A DNA stretch of 64,000 nucleotides from Streptococcus australis (GTDB taxonomy: Bacteria; Bacillota; Bacilli; Lactobacillales; Streptococcaceae), in the NCBI RefSeq assembly GCF_019930045.1, contig NZ_JAHZQQ010000003.1:1-64000 (forward strand). The letters run 5' to 3'. Position 1 is the first letter of the stretch; every line of letters begins with the position of its first letter. This document shows, one piece after another, positions 36,686-44,123 of this stretch. The position numbers were made by a program, and so were the translations under genes. The notes beneath the pieces were generated by a model, which saw only the letters and a program-made list of their open reading frames with translations, did not search any database and was not told where the DNA came from.

Positions 36686-36913
36686 ATGAATAAGATAAAC
36701 GTACGTTTTTTATTGATGGGCTTGTTTTTCTTTATCTACGGTATGTTGCGCCGTAGTCCCGTCATCCTAGTGGCAGGTAGTGCCTTTTTACTCTATGCCT
36801 TTTTTAGTAAATCGATGGTGCAGCCGAAGGAAAATATCTTTAAGCCAAAGTTGCGCTTGAATGCGAAGACTTCTAAGTCTGGTGAAAAAACAAAGGAAAG
36901 TAACGGGAAATAA
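36686..36913 (+). CDS. Small membrane protein, unknown function
   Basis: 75 residues. A basic start is followed by two closely spaced hydrophobic helices (about 7-21 and 26-43) around LRRS, then a Lys/Glu-rich hydrophilic tail. I recognise no named family. GCGAGGT precedes ATG 36686; an earlier in-frame ATG at 36656 is part of the -10 region. It ends one base before the aldo/keto reductase ATG, so the two are cotranscribed and probably coupled. Confidence 0.75.
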   Translation: MNKINVRFLLMGLFFFIYGMLRRSPVILVAGSAFLLYAFFSKSMVQPKENIFKPKLRLNAKTSKSGEKTKESNGK

Positions 36914-36914
36914 G

Positions 36915-37757
36915 ATGAAGAGCTACAAACTAAATGACGGACGCCACATTCCTGTACTTGGTTTTGGTACTTGGAAGGCGAAAGATGGCGAGGAAGCTTA
37001 TCAAGCAGTAAAAGCAGCCTTAGAAGCGGGCTATCGCCATATTGATACGGCAGCCATCTATCAAAATGAAGAAAGTGTCGGAAAGGCTATCAAAGATAGT
37101 GGTATTCCAAGAGAAGAGCTTTTTGTAACGACCAAGTTGTGGAATAATCGTCACACCTATGAGGATGCTGTCAATGGTCTAGAAGAATCTTTGCACAAAT
37201 TGGGACTAGAATATATCGATTTGTACCTCATCCACTGGCCAAATCCTGTGACTCACCGAGAAAATGAGGCCTGGAAAGAACGGAATCGTGAGGTTTGGAG
37301 AGCCATGGAAGATATGCAGGCAGAAGGAAAGATTCGCTCTATTGGTGTGAGTAACTTCCTGCCCCATCACCTGGATGCTTTGTTGGAAAGTGCCAAAGTT
37401 CTTCCTGCGGTTAATCAGATCCGCTTGGCCCCTGGAGTCTATCAAGAGGAAGTGGTCCGTTATTGTCGTGATAAAGGAATTTTATTGGAGGCATGGGGAC
37501 CATTTGGCCAAGGAGAGCTGTTCCAAAATGAGACAGTTCTAACATTAGCTAAACAGTATGATGTAACACCAGCCCAGCTTCTCTTGGCTTGGAGTCTAGC
37601 AGAAGGATTTTTACCTTTGCCTAAATCAGTGACTCCTGAGCGCATTGCAAGTAATCTGCAATGCTCTGCGATTGCATTATCCTCGGAAGACTGTGAGCTC
37701 CTTCGGAAGATCCCAGTAGAGGCGGGAGCACCAGACCCAGACACCAAAGACTTTTAA
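36915..37757 (+). CDS. Aldo/keto reductase
   Basis: NADPH-dependent aldehyde/ketone reductase, similar in outline to 2,5-diketo-D-gluconate reductases. 280 residues of TIM-barrel fold, with the signatures GYRHIDTAAIYQNE (catalytic Asp and Tyr), TTKLWN (Lys) and LIHWPNP (His), and the late LPKS motif for the cofactor. The start at ATG 36915 fits the family (MKSYKLNDGRHIPVLGFGTW). Physiological substrate unknown. Confidence 0.92.
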   Translation: MKSYKLNDGRHIPVLGFGTWKAKDGEEAYQAVKAALEAGYRHIDTAAIYQNEESVGKAIKDSGIPREELFVTTKLWNNRHTYEDAVNGLEESLHKLGLEYIDLYLIHWPNPVTHRENEAWKERNREVWRAMEDMQAEGKIRSIGVSNFLPHHLDALLESAKVLPAVNQIRLAPGVYQEEVVRYCRDKGILLEAWGPFGQGELFQNETVLTLAKQYDVTPAQLLLAWSLAEGFLPLPKSVTPERIASNLQCSAIALSSEDCELLRKIPVEAGAPDPDTKDF

Positions 37758-37771
37758 GATCGTTTATTTAT

Positions 37772-37804
37772 AGACAGTGAGAGGTTGCTCTGGCTGTCTT
37801 TTTT
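37772..37804 (+). terminator. Terminator after the aldo/keto reductase gene
   Basis: AGACAG (37772-37777) pairs with CTGTCT (37794-37799), with inner AGAG/CTCT pairing, then six Ts. Confidence 0.82.
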
Positions 37805-37947
37805 GTGCAATGAGATGAAAGGCGAATAATTTGTTTCAGTTATCTAATTATTTGAATATTGAAACCACAAAAAAGCAAACAAAAAACAACTAATTAAAGA
37901 TAACGTGCGGAAATATTACAATTTGATAACAAAGTTAATGTTGAGTG

Positions 37948-37962
37948 AATTTTCTGAAAAAT
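37948..37962 (+). promoter_or_regulatory. CodY-box-like site in the protease promoter
   Basis: AATTTTCTGAAAAAT matches the CodY consensus AATTTTCWGAAAATT at 14 of 15 positions. It lies just upstream of the -10 box, over the expected -35/spacer region, so CodY would repress the protease while amino acids are plentiful. Confidence 0.7.
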
Positions 37963-37968
37963 TAGGAG

Positions 37969-37974
37969 TATAAT
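37969..37974 (+). promoter_or_regulatory. -10 box of the protease gene
   Basis: A consensus TATAAT, 30 bases before the ATG. No good -35 box is found at 16-18 bases (TGAATT is the sequence there). Confidence 0.6.
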
Positions 37975-38004
37975 AAGAATAATTTAGTATATAGGGGGAA
38001 TTTT

Positions 38005-41000
38005 ATGAGTAAACAGCGTTTCTCATTGAGAAAATATAAGTTTGGTGTTGCATCGGTGCTGTTAGGATCTGTTCTTGTCTTTGGAGCAGGGAATGTAAGT
38101 GCTGATGAAGCGAAACAGCCAGAGACTGCAGTCGTTACATCTGCAGAAGCAAATCCAGTATCGCCAAGTGAGTCTGCGTCTCCTGTAACGAATCAGGCAA
38201 GTGAGCAGACTACAGGCTCAGTAGTTGAAAATGGTAAAGTTGTTGACGAGCCGGTCTCCTCAGACAAAGGGGCAACAACTCCATCTGTCGAATCAGATAG
38301 CCAAGTTGTTACGCAGGAAGCCAAAACAGAGGCTCCAGCTACTGAAAAGCAAGCGGAAGTCGTAACTAAAACCGAAGAAAAAACTGCAGAAAAAACATCC
38401 GAAGGACAGGAAAAAACAGAAGCAAAACCTTCTTCAACAGAGGAGAAGAGTGAGGATAAACCTGTAACGGAAGCAAGAACCGAAAAGAAAGCTGAAGATA
38501 AACCATTAAGTATTAGCAGCAATACGATTATTAATGTGCCCCAAACTTGGGAAAAAGGGTACAAGGGTGAAGGGACTGTTGTTGCGGTCATTGACTCTGG
38601 TTTAGATGTCTACCACGAAGTATTGCGGATTTCAGACCCTACAAAAGGGAAATTCAAAAATCAAACAGAATTAGAAGCTGCCAAAAAAGCAGCGGGAATT
38701 GACTACGGAAAATGGTACAACGATAAGGTTGTCTTTGCCTATGATTATATGGATGGAGATGACAATATCAAAGAAAAAGACCATGATTCACACGGTATGC
38801 ACGTAACAGGGATTGCGACTGGGAACCCTGACAAAAAAGCTGGGGATGGCAACTACGTATATGGAGTTGCTCCAGAAGCCCAAGTGATGTTTATGCGGGT
38901 TTTCTCTGATCGTAGTGGATCCACCAGCGATGTTGTCTATGTAAAAGCGATTGATGACGCAGTGGCATTGGGAGCCGATGTCATTAATATGAGTTTAGGA
39001 TCTGGGACAGGATCTACAGTGAATGCTAGTCCTGCTGTCAGAGAAGCGATTCAACGAGCACGCGCCAAAGGGGTTAGTGTCGTCATCGCTGCGGGTAATA
39101 GTAACACCTATGGATACGGTCATGACAACCCAAGTGCTGAAAACCCTGATTATGGTGTCGTGGGTAGTCCTTCAACCGTAGAAGAGTCTATTTCAGTTGC
39201 CTCTGTAAATGATTCATTCGTAACAGAAGAAGTCTTTACAGTTCGTGGTTTGGAAGACAATGCCGACTTGGATAAAGGGAAGTTTACCTATACAGCGGCT
39301 GAAACAGATGCCAATTTCGAAAATGGGAAAGAATATGACTATGTGGATGCTGGTTTGGGGCGTGAGAGGGATTTAGAAAGTCTCGATTTGACTGGTAAAG
39401 TCGCCCTCATCAAACGTGGTGAAATTACCTTCTCAGATAAGGTCGCTAATGTCTATAAAAAAGGAGCGATTGGTGCCCTCATTTACAACAGTGTCGAAGG
39501 CGCGAATGTCAAAATGGGTCTCGAAGGTGATGCGAAAAAAATCCCTGCGGTATTTATCTCTAAGCGGTACGGAGAAGCCATCAAAGACAAAGACTACAAA
39601 ATAGTCTTTGACGGTAGTTTGGATAACCGTCCAAACCCTGACGCTGGGAAGATGTCAGAATTCTCTAGTTGGGGAGTGTCAACGGATGGACAATTGAAAC
39701 CAGATGTCACTGCACCTGGTGGATCGATCTTCTCTTCACTAAATGACAATAGCTATGGCAGTATCAGTGGAACCAGTATGGCCTCTCCTCATGTGGCTGG
39801 GGTTTCGGCTTTGGTGAAGGAATACCTCCAAGCTCATCATCCAGAACTTTCACCAGAGGAACTATCTGCAACGGTCAAGGCCTTGATCATGTCAACTGCA
39901 AAACCACACTTCAACAAAGAAACGGGGGCCTACACTTCGGTACGTCAACAAGGGGCAGGGATTGTAGATACTGCTGCAGCCGTCTCGACAGATTTATATG
40001 TAACGAATGAAGATGCTTACCCAAGCGTAACCCTTGGTAATGTGGAAGATCGATTCAGTTTTGATGTGACCGTTCATAATATTTCTGATACTGACAGAGA
40101 GTTGAAGATGATTGTGAATACCACTACCGACGATGTAAAAGACGATCACTTTACCTTGAAGCCACGAAAATTAACAGAGACTGTATGGCCAAATGTAACT
40201 GTAAAAGCCCATAGTAGTCAGACAGTGACGGTGACTGTCGATGCGTCTAAGTTTGCAGAAGAATTGTCTAAATTGATGCCGAACGGTTACTTCTTGGAAG
40301 GCTTTGTTCGCTTTGTGGATCCAGCAGATGACGGCGACGTGGTTAGCATCCCATTTATGGGCTTCCGTGGTTCTTTCCAAGATATCCCTGCGGTTGAAAA
40401 ACCAATCTACAACTTGGTAAGAGAAGGGAAATCAGGATTCTACTATGATGTCCCAGAAACCAAATACGTGCCATCCAATGCGAACGTCACCTCTTTAGTT
40501 TCAAACGCGAATGATGTGCTCTATACGACTGCTAAGAAGGAAACAGCAGAACGAAGCCCAATCGTTCTTGGAACAGTGGAAACACCAGAAGGTTTGAACG
40601 TCCTCAATTTGGATGCTGATGGAAATGTCCGTCTGGCTATTTCTCCAGATGGAGATGAGAACAAAGATTATGTGCAGTATCGTGCAGTCGTCTTGCGAAA
40701 CCTAAAAAATATGAAAGCAGCTGTCTACAAGGCAGATGATCAAGCATTTGCTAATCCAATTTGGTCAAGTACAGGATCTTTCTCTGCTCGTAAGAATTAT
40801 TTTGACGGACGTGGGAAACGATCTTATCTAGTCGATAACACGGCTTGGGAAGGAACGGATGCCAAGGGTGAAAAGGTAGCGGATGGTCACTATGTCTATG
40901 AAGTTCGCTATACGCCAGCCGTTCCAGGAGCAGAAGAGCAAGTTGTTCGCTTTAATCTCCAAATCGATACCCAAAAACCAGTCTTGACTTCAGGTTATAC

Positions 41001-42495
41001 GACCAAGAAGGATGGGGTAGAAACCTTCTATGCTCGTAAAACAAAAGATATTGGCAATGGTGGAATCTTACGAGAGCAAGTCTTCTATGTCAAGGCCTTT
41101 GATGAAGAAGGGACCCTGGTTAAAGAGGGGAAAGACGCCCTAGGGAAGACTAGTCGCTTTGAAAACCGTGTCTATTTAACGGCAAATGAAGATGGTGGCT
41201 ATACTCTTCCAGAAGGAATCAGTAAAGACTTACTTTACTATGTGGTAGAAGACTACGCTGGAAACCGCGACTTTGCTTCTCTTGCTGATTTTGCTGGTAC
41301 TGAAGATAGTGGCCGGATTAAGGTGTCAGTCCTAGATGCCGATACACATAAAGAATTAGATACCGATTTTGTCTACCGTATCAAGGATGATCAAGGACAG
41401 TATGTCAACTTAGACAAAGGGAAAGAAATCAATTTCCTTAAGTTTGGTAGCTACGTGGCAGAACTCTTTGCCTATGACAAATCAGATCTGAAACTTGTCA
41501 GCCAACGAACTCAGAAATTTGAAATCACTGCAGAGGACAGCTTTAAGACCATTGAATTCTTGGCCAAAGAGATTGTCACTGCACCTTTGAGCCTGGTCTT
41601 TGATCAAGCAGTACCAAGAACAACACCAGTTGTCTTGAAAAATCAAGCTGGTGAAACCTTTGTTCTTCCAGTTCAACGCTATGGCAAGAATGCTTTTGGA
41701 AAAGATGTCCCAGTTGGAACATACACGATTTCAGTCAGTCTACCAACAGGTTATGAGTTGTTTGAGGATGCACCGACTGTGACAGTTCTAGCAGACCAAA
41801 ACAATCTCGCAAAACTTTCTGTAGTCATTAAGACCCAATTGTTGCAATTGTTGGCCCAACAAACTAACTTGACCAGCACTCCTCAGTACTTTAATGCAAC
41901 AAGTGAAAAACGTTTAGCCTATGATGCAGCTTATCAAGAAGCTCAGAAAGCTCTTGCGACTAAGTTATCACAAGCAGAAGTTAACCAAATCTTTTCAAAT
42001 CTTGGATTGGTTACGAGTCAATTAGACGGAAAAGAGTCTGATTTTACAGCACTAAAATCAGCCATTGCTGCCTATGATGTAACCTCAAAAACAGGTCGCT
42101 ATGCCAACGCTAAGGGTTCCGCTCGACGAACCTTTGACCAAAGCTTTAAGGAATTGGCTCTCTTGCTCGTCCGTGAAGGTGTGACACAAGAGCAAATCAA
42201 CCAAGCACTTGCGAATTACCAGGCAGCTGATCAACAGTTAAATGGAAAAACAACCGATTTCTCAAGTCTGAAGAAATTGATTGCGGCAGAACTCCAGTTC
42301 CAAGCTAAGAATGCGAAGTTTATCTATGCAGCAGATAAGGCGAAGGTAAACTATCTACAAGCCTTTATCCGCGCTCAAGCTGTACTGGCTAATCCTGGTG
42401 CCAGTCAACAGGAAGTTAAGGCGGTATTAGCTGAGGTTAAAGCTGCTAAGAAAAAATTAAATGGGAAAAAACCAAAGGTTGTAAAACGCCCATAA
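38005..42495 (+). CDS. Secreted subtilisin-like (S8) serine protease, C5a-peptidase/PrtS type, no LPXTG
   Basis: 1496-residue extracellular protease. A YSIRK-type signal (FSLRKYKFGVAS) is likely cut after Ala33. A Ser/Thr/Glu/Lys-rich region follows to about 170. The S8 domain has Asp197 (AVIDSGLD), His263 (DSHGMHV), oxyanion Asn365 (AAGNSN) and Ser591 (GTSMASP), with a PA domain inserted around 440-540. Fn3-like domains follow (about 670-1280), then three repeats of about 70 residues resembling FIVAR modules, each ending in a QLNGK-like motif. The C-terminus is basic (NGKKPKVVKRP) and lacks LPXTG, a membrane helix and a charged anchor, so it should be released or held non-covalently. Confidence 0.93.
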   Translation: MSKQRFSLRKYKFGVASVLLGSVLVFGAGNVSADEAKQPETAVVTSAEANPVSPSESASPVTNQASEQTTGSVVENGKVVDEPVSSDKGATTPSVESDSQVVTQEAKTEAPATEKQAEVVTKTEEKTAEKTSEGQEKTEAKPSSTEEKSEDKPVTEARTEKKAEDKPLSISSNTIINVPQTWEKGYKGEGTVVAVIDSGLDVYHEVLRISDPTKGKFKNQTELEAAKKAAGIDYGKWYNDKVVFAYDYMDGDDNIKEKDHDSHGMHVTGIATGNPDKKAGDGNYVYGVAPEAQVMFMRVFSDRSGSTSDVVYVKAIDDAVALGADVINMSLGSGTGSTVNASPAVREAIQRARAKGVSVVIAAGNSNTYGYGHDNPSAENPDYGVVGSPSTVEESISVASVNDSFVTEEVFTVRGLEDNADLDKGKFTYTAAETDANFENGKEYDYVDAGLGRERDLESLDLTGKVALIKRGEITFSDKVANVYKKGAIGALIYNSVEGANVKMGLEGDAKKIPAVFISKRYGEAIKDKDYKIVFDGSLDNRPNPDAGKMSEFSSWGVSTDGQLKPDVTAPGGSIFSSLNDNSYGSISGTSMASPHVAGVSALVKEYLQAHHPELSPEELSATVKALIMSTAKPHFNKETGAYTSVRQQGAGIVDTAAAVSTDLYVTNEDAYPSVTLGNVEDRFSFDVTVHNISDTDRELKMIVNTTTDDVKDDHFTLKPRKLTETVWPNVTVKAHSSQTVTVTVDASKFAEELSKLMPNGYFLEGFVRFVDPADDGDVVSIPFMGFRGSFQDIPAVEKPIYNLVREGKSGFYYDVPETKYVPSNANVTSLVSNANDVLYTTAKKETAERSPIVLGTVETPEGLNVLNLDADGNVRLAISPDGDENKDYVQYRAVVLRNLKNMKAAVYKADDQAFANPIWSSTGSFSARKNYFDGRGKRSYLVDNTAWEGTDAKGEKVADGHYVYEVRYTPAVPGAEEQVVRFNLQIDTQKPVLTSGYTTKKDGVETFYARKTKDIGNGGILREQVFYVKAFDEEGTLVKEGKDALGKTSRFENRVYLTANEDGGYTLPEGISKDLLYYVVEDYAGNRDFASLADFAGTEDSGRIKVSVLDADTHKELDTDFVYRIKDDQGQYVNLDKGKEINFLKFGSYVAELFAYDKSDLKLVSQRTQKFEITAEDSFKTIEFLAKEIVTAPLSLVFDQAVPRTTPVVLKNQAGETFVLPVQRYGKNAFGKDVPVGTYTISVSLPTGYELFEDAPTVTVLADQNNLAKLSVVIKTQLLQLLAQQTNLTSTPQYFNATSEKRLAYDAAYQEAQKALATKLSQAEVNQIFSNLGLVTSQLDGKESDFTALKSAIAAYDVTSKTGRYANAKGSARRTFDQSFKELALLLVREGVTQEQINQALANYQAADQQLNGKTTDFSSLKKLIAAELQFQAKNAKFIYAADKAKVNYLQAFIRAQAVLANPGASQQEVKAVLAEVKAAKKKLNGKKPKVVKRP

Positions 42496-42523
42496 CAGTC
42501 ACCTTTCTTTGAAAGGATTTGCG

Positions 42524-42558
42524 ACAAGTCTGAAACACCTGTTTCGGACTTGTTTTTT
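42524..42558 (+). terminator. Terminator after the protease gene
   Basis: ACAAGTCTGAAAC (42524-42536) pairs with GTTTCGGACTTGT (42541-42553) with one G-U pair around ACCT, followed by a T run. Confidence 0.9.
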
Positions 42559-42559
42559 G

Positions 42560-42588
42560 TTTACACTCGAATAGAAATCTGCTATAAT
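42560..42588 (+). promoter_or_regulatory. Promoter of the glyQS T-box transcript
   Basis: TTTACA (42560-42565), 17 bases, TATAAT (42583-42588) with a TGC extension. Confidence 0.82.
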
Positions 42589-42595
42589 ACTAGTC

Positions 42596-42797
42596 AAGAA
42601 AGAAAGGCTTATGGCGTTTTTTTAGCGAGCTTGGGATAGTGAAAGCCAAGCAGAACAAGATAAGCAAGTGGCGCTTTCTCTCAGTAGATAACTGAGTATA
42701 GTAGAATAAAATGAAGTAATAAATTAGGGTGGAACCGCGTTTTTGACGCCCCTAGGTCACTTGACTTAGGAGCAAAGACACGGTTTTTTTGTATCCA
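42596..42797 (+). ncRNA. T-box riboswitch, glycine, controlling glyQS
   Basis: Stem I starts AGAAAG and closes with CTTTCT; on its 3' side GGC (42670-42672), a glycine codon, sits where the specifier should be. The T-box core AGGGTGGAACCGCG near 42727 is canonical. The terminator pairs AACCG with CGGTT near the 3' end, before a run of seven Ts ending near 42790. Uncharged tRNA-Gly would favour readthrough into glyQS. Confidence 0.9.
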
Positions 42798-42799
42798 AA

Positions 42800-42849
42800 G
42801 TCGCAAGAATTAAAAAAGGAGTAATCATGTCTAAGAAATTAACATTTCA
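42800..42849 (+). repeat. Direct repeat A: duplicate of the glyQ start region
   Basis: This 50-base stretch matches 42968-43019 closely: both run GTCGCAAGAA, an A-rich part, AAGGAG, ATG and the codons for MSKKLTF. It duplicates the ribosome-binding site and first seven codons of glyQ. Confidence 0.85.
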
Positions 42850-42904
42850 CTGTGTCAGTGGCAGAGACCTCCTTACAGTCGGACTGCCCCACGCTCAGCA
42901 CTAG
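42827..42904 (+). CDS. 25-codon upstream reading frame, remnant of duplicated glyQ start
   Basis: ATG 42827 follows AAGGAGTAATC. The product would begin MSKKLTF, as GlyQ does, then continue with 18 unrelated residues (HCVSGRDLL...) to TAG 42902. It lies between the T-box terminator and glyQ and ends 93 bases before the glyQ ATG. It could be translated as a leader peptide or merely be debris from the duplication. No function is claimed. Confidence 0.4.
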   Translation: MSKKLTFHCVSGRDLLTVGLPHAQH

Positions 42905-42967
42905 GCTGCCTGAGCTAGACGCAGTACTAACTCGTCTTGCCTTGTATGATCGACGAGGCAGACTCGT
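42850..42967. other. About 118 bp inserted between duplicated glyQ starts
   Basis: The segment looks more G/C-rich than the leader around it and has no likeness to glyQ. It contains hairpins GCTCAG/CTGAGC (42893-42898, 42910-42915) and CTCGTC/GACGAG (42931-42936, 42952-42957). Flanking direct repeats A and B suggest an insertion or duplication event. By eye it does not share the layout of the two four-stem elements elsewhere in the window. Confidence 0.5.
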
Positions 42968-43019
42968 GTCGCAAGAAATTATAAAAAGGAGAAGAAGATG
43001 TCTAAAAAACTAACCTTCC
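42968..43019 (+). repeat. Direct repeat B: functional glyQ start region
   Basis: Partner of the repeat at 42800-42849, containing AAAAGGAG and the true glyQ ATG (42998). Confidence 0.85.
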
Positions 43020-43915
43020 AAGAAATTATTTTGACTTTGCAACAATACTGGAATGACCAGGGTTGTATGCTCATGCAGGCTTATGATAATGAAAAGGGTG
43101 CGGGAACCATGAGTCCTTACACCTTCCTTCGTGCCATTGGTCCTGAGCCATGGAATGCGGCTTATGTAGAGCCATCACGTCGTCCAGCTGATGGACGTTA
43201 CGGGGAAAACCCAAACCGTCTTTACCAACACCACCAATTCCAGGTGGTCATGAAACCATCGCCTTCAAATATCCAAGAACTCTACCTCGAGTCTTTGGAA
43301 AAATTGGGCATCAACCCATTGGAACACGATATTCGTTTCGTTGAAGATAACTGGGAAAACCCATCAACTGGTTCAGCTGGTCTTGGTTGGGAAGTTTGGC
43401 TTGACGGTATGGAAATCACTCAGTTCACCTACTTCCAACAAGTCGGTGGTTTGTCAACTGCTCCTGTTACCGCTGAGGTCACTTATGGGTTGGAGCGTTT
43501 AGCTTCTTATATCCAAGAAGTAGATTCTGTTTACGATATTGAGTGGGCTCCAGGGGTAAAATACGGAGAAATCTTCCTTCAACCAGAATATGAGCACTCA
43601 AAATACAGCTTTGAAGTTTCTGACCAAGATATGCTTCTTGAAAACTTCGAAAAATTTGAAAAAGAAGCAGGACGTGCTTTGGAATTGGGCCTTGTTCACC
43701 CAGCCTATGACTATGTTTTGAAATGCTCACACACCTTCAACTTGCTAGATGCACGTGGTGCTGTTTCTGTTACAGAACGCGCTGGCTACATTGCCCGCAT
43801 CCGTAACTTGGCCCGTGTCGTAGCCAAAACCTTCGTCGCAGAACGTAAAAAACTTGGTTACCCACTTCTCGACGAAGCCACACGCACCAAACTCCTAGCA
43901 GAAGAGGAAGAATAA
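42998..43915 (+). CDS. glyQ: Glycyl-tRNA synthetase alpha subunit
   Basis: Catalytic subunit of the heterotetrameric bacterial GlyRS that charges tRNA-Gly. 305 residues with the class II core: the conserved N-terminal segment [12 protein letters not shown] and the region [28 protein letters not shown] precedes ATG 42998. Under control of the glycine T-box; glyS follows after a 208-base gap holding a structured element. Confidence 0.97.
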   Translation: MSKKLTFQEIILTLQQYWNDQGCMLMQAYDNEKGAGTMSPYTFLRAIGPEPWNAAYVEPSRRPADGRYGENPNRLYQHHQFQVVMKPSPSNIQELYLESLEKLGINPLEHDIRFVEDNWENPSTGSAGLGWEVWLDGMEITQFTYFQQVGGLSTAPVTAEVTYGLERLASYIQEVDSVYDIEWAPGVKYGEIFLQPEYEHSKYSFEVSDQDMLLENFEKFEKEAGRALELGLVHPAYDYVLKCSHTFNLLDARGAVSVTERAGYIARIRNLARVVAKTFVAERKKLGYPLLDEATRTKLLAEEEE

Positions 43916-43961
43916 AGAGAGCGTATTAGATGGGATTGGCCGATAGAGCAATCCTACAGAA

Positions 43962-44095
43962 CCAGTTGCCGCAGTGATAAAGGTATCGTTAGAGAAACTA
44001 ACGATACCAGGCAAAATTGGAGACCTTAGGCTCCAATTTTAGCAATGAAACGACGAAGTCGGTTGCTTGCGTGCCAATCACATAAGGCAAACTGG
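43962..44095 (+). ncRNA. Structured element between glyQ and glyS, copy 2 (four-stem RNA-like)
   Basis: An outer stem CCAGTTGCC/GGCAAACTGG (43962-43970, 44086-44095; one bulged base) and an inner helix GTGAT/ATCAC (43974-43978, 44077-44081) enclose three hairpins: GGTATCGTTAG/CTAACGATACC (43982-44008), AAAATTGGAG/CTCCAATTTT with loop ACCTTAGG (44013-44040), and 44042-44070. The copy at 34989-35126 has the same order with different stem sequences that still pair. It lies in the glyQS transcript, 28 bases before the glyS ATG. Unknown family; a cis-regulatory or mobile RNA role is inference. Confidence 0.65.
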
Positions 44096-44123
44096 AAAAA
44101 AAGATATTTTTCGGAGAAAAAAC

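Noticed and set aside
38193-38591. Minus-strand frame opposite the protease N-terminal region
   Set aside because: Complement of the Ser/Thr/Glu/Lys-rich low-complexity region, so it stays open by composition.
42850-42967. Third copy of the four-stem element
   Set aside because: Hairpins are present, but the ACCTTAGG loop, inner helix and outer stem are not found on either strand.
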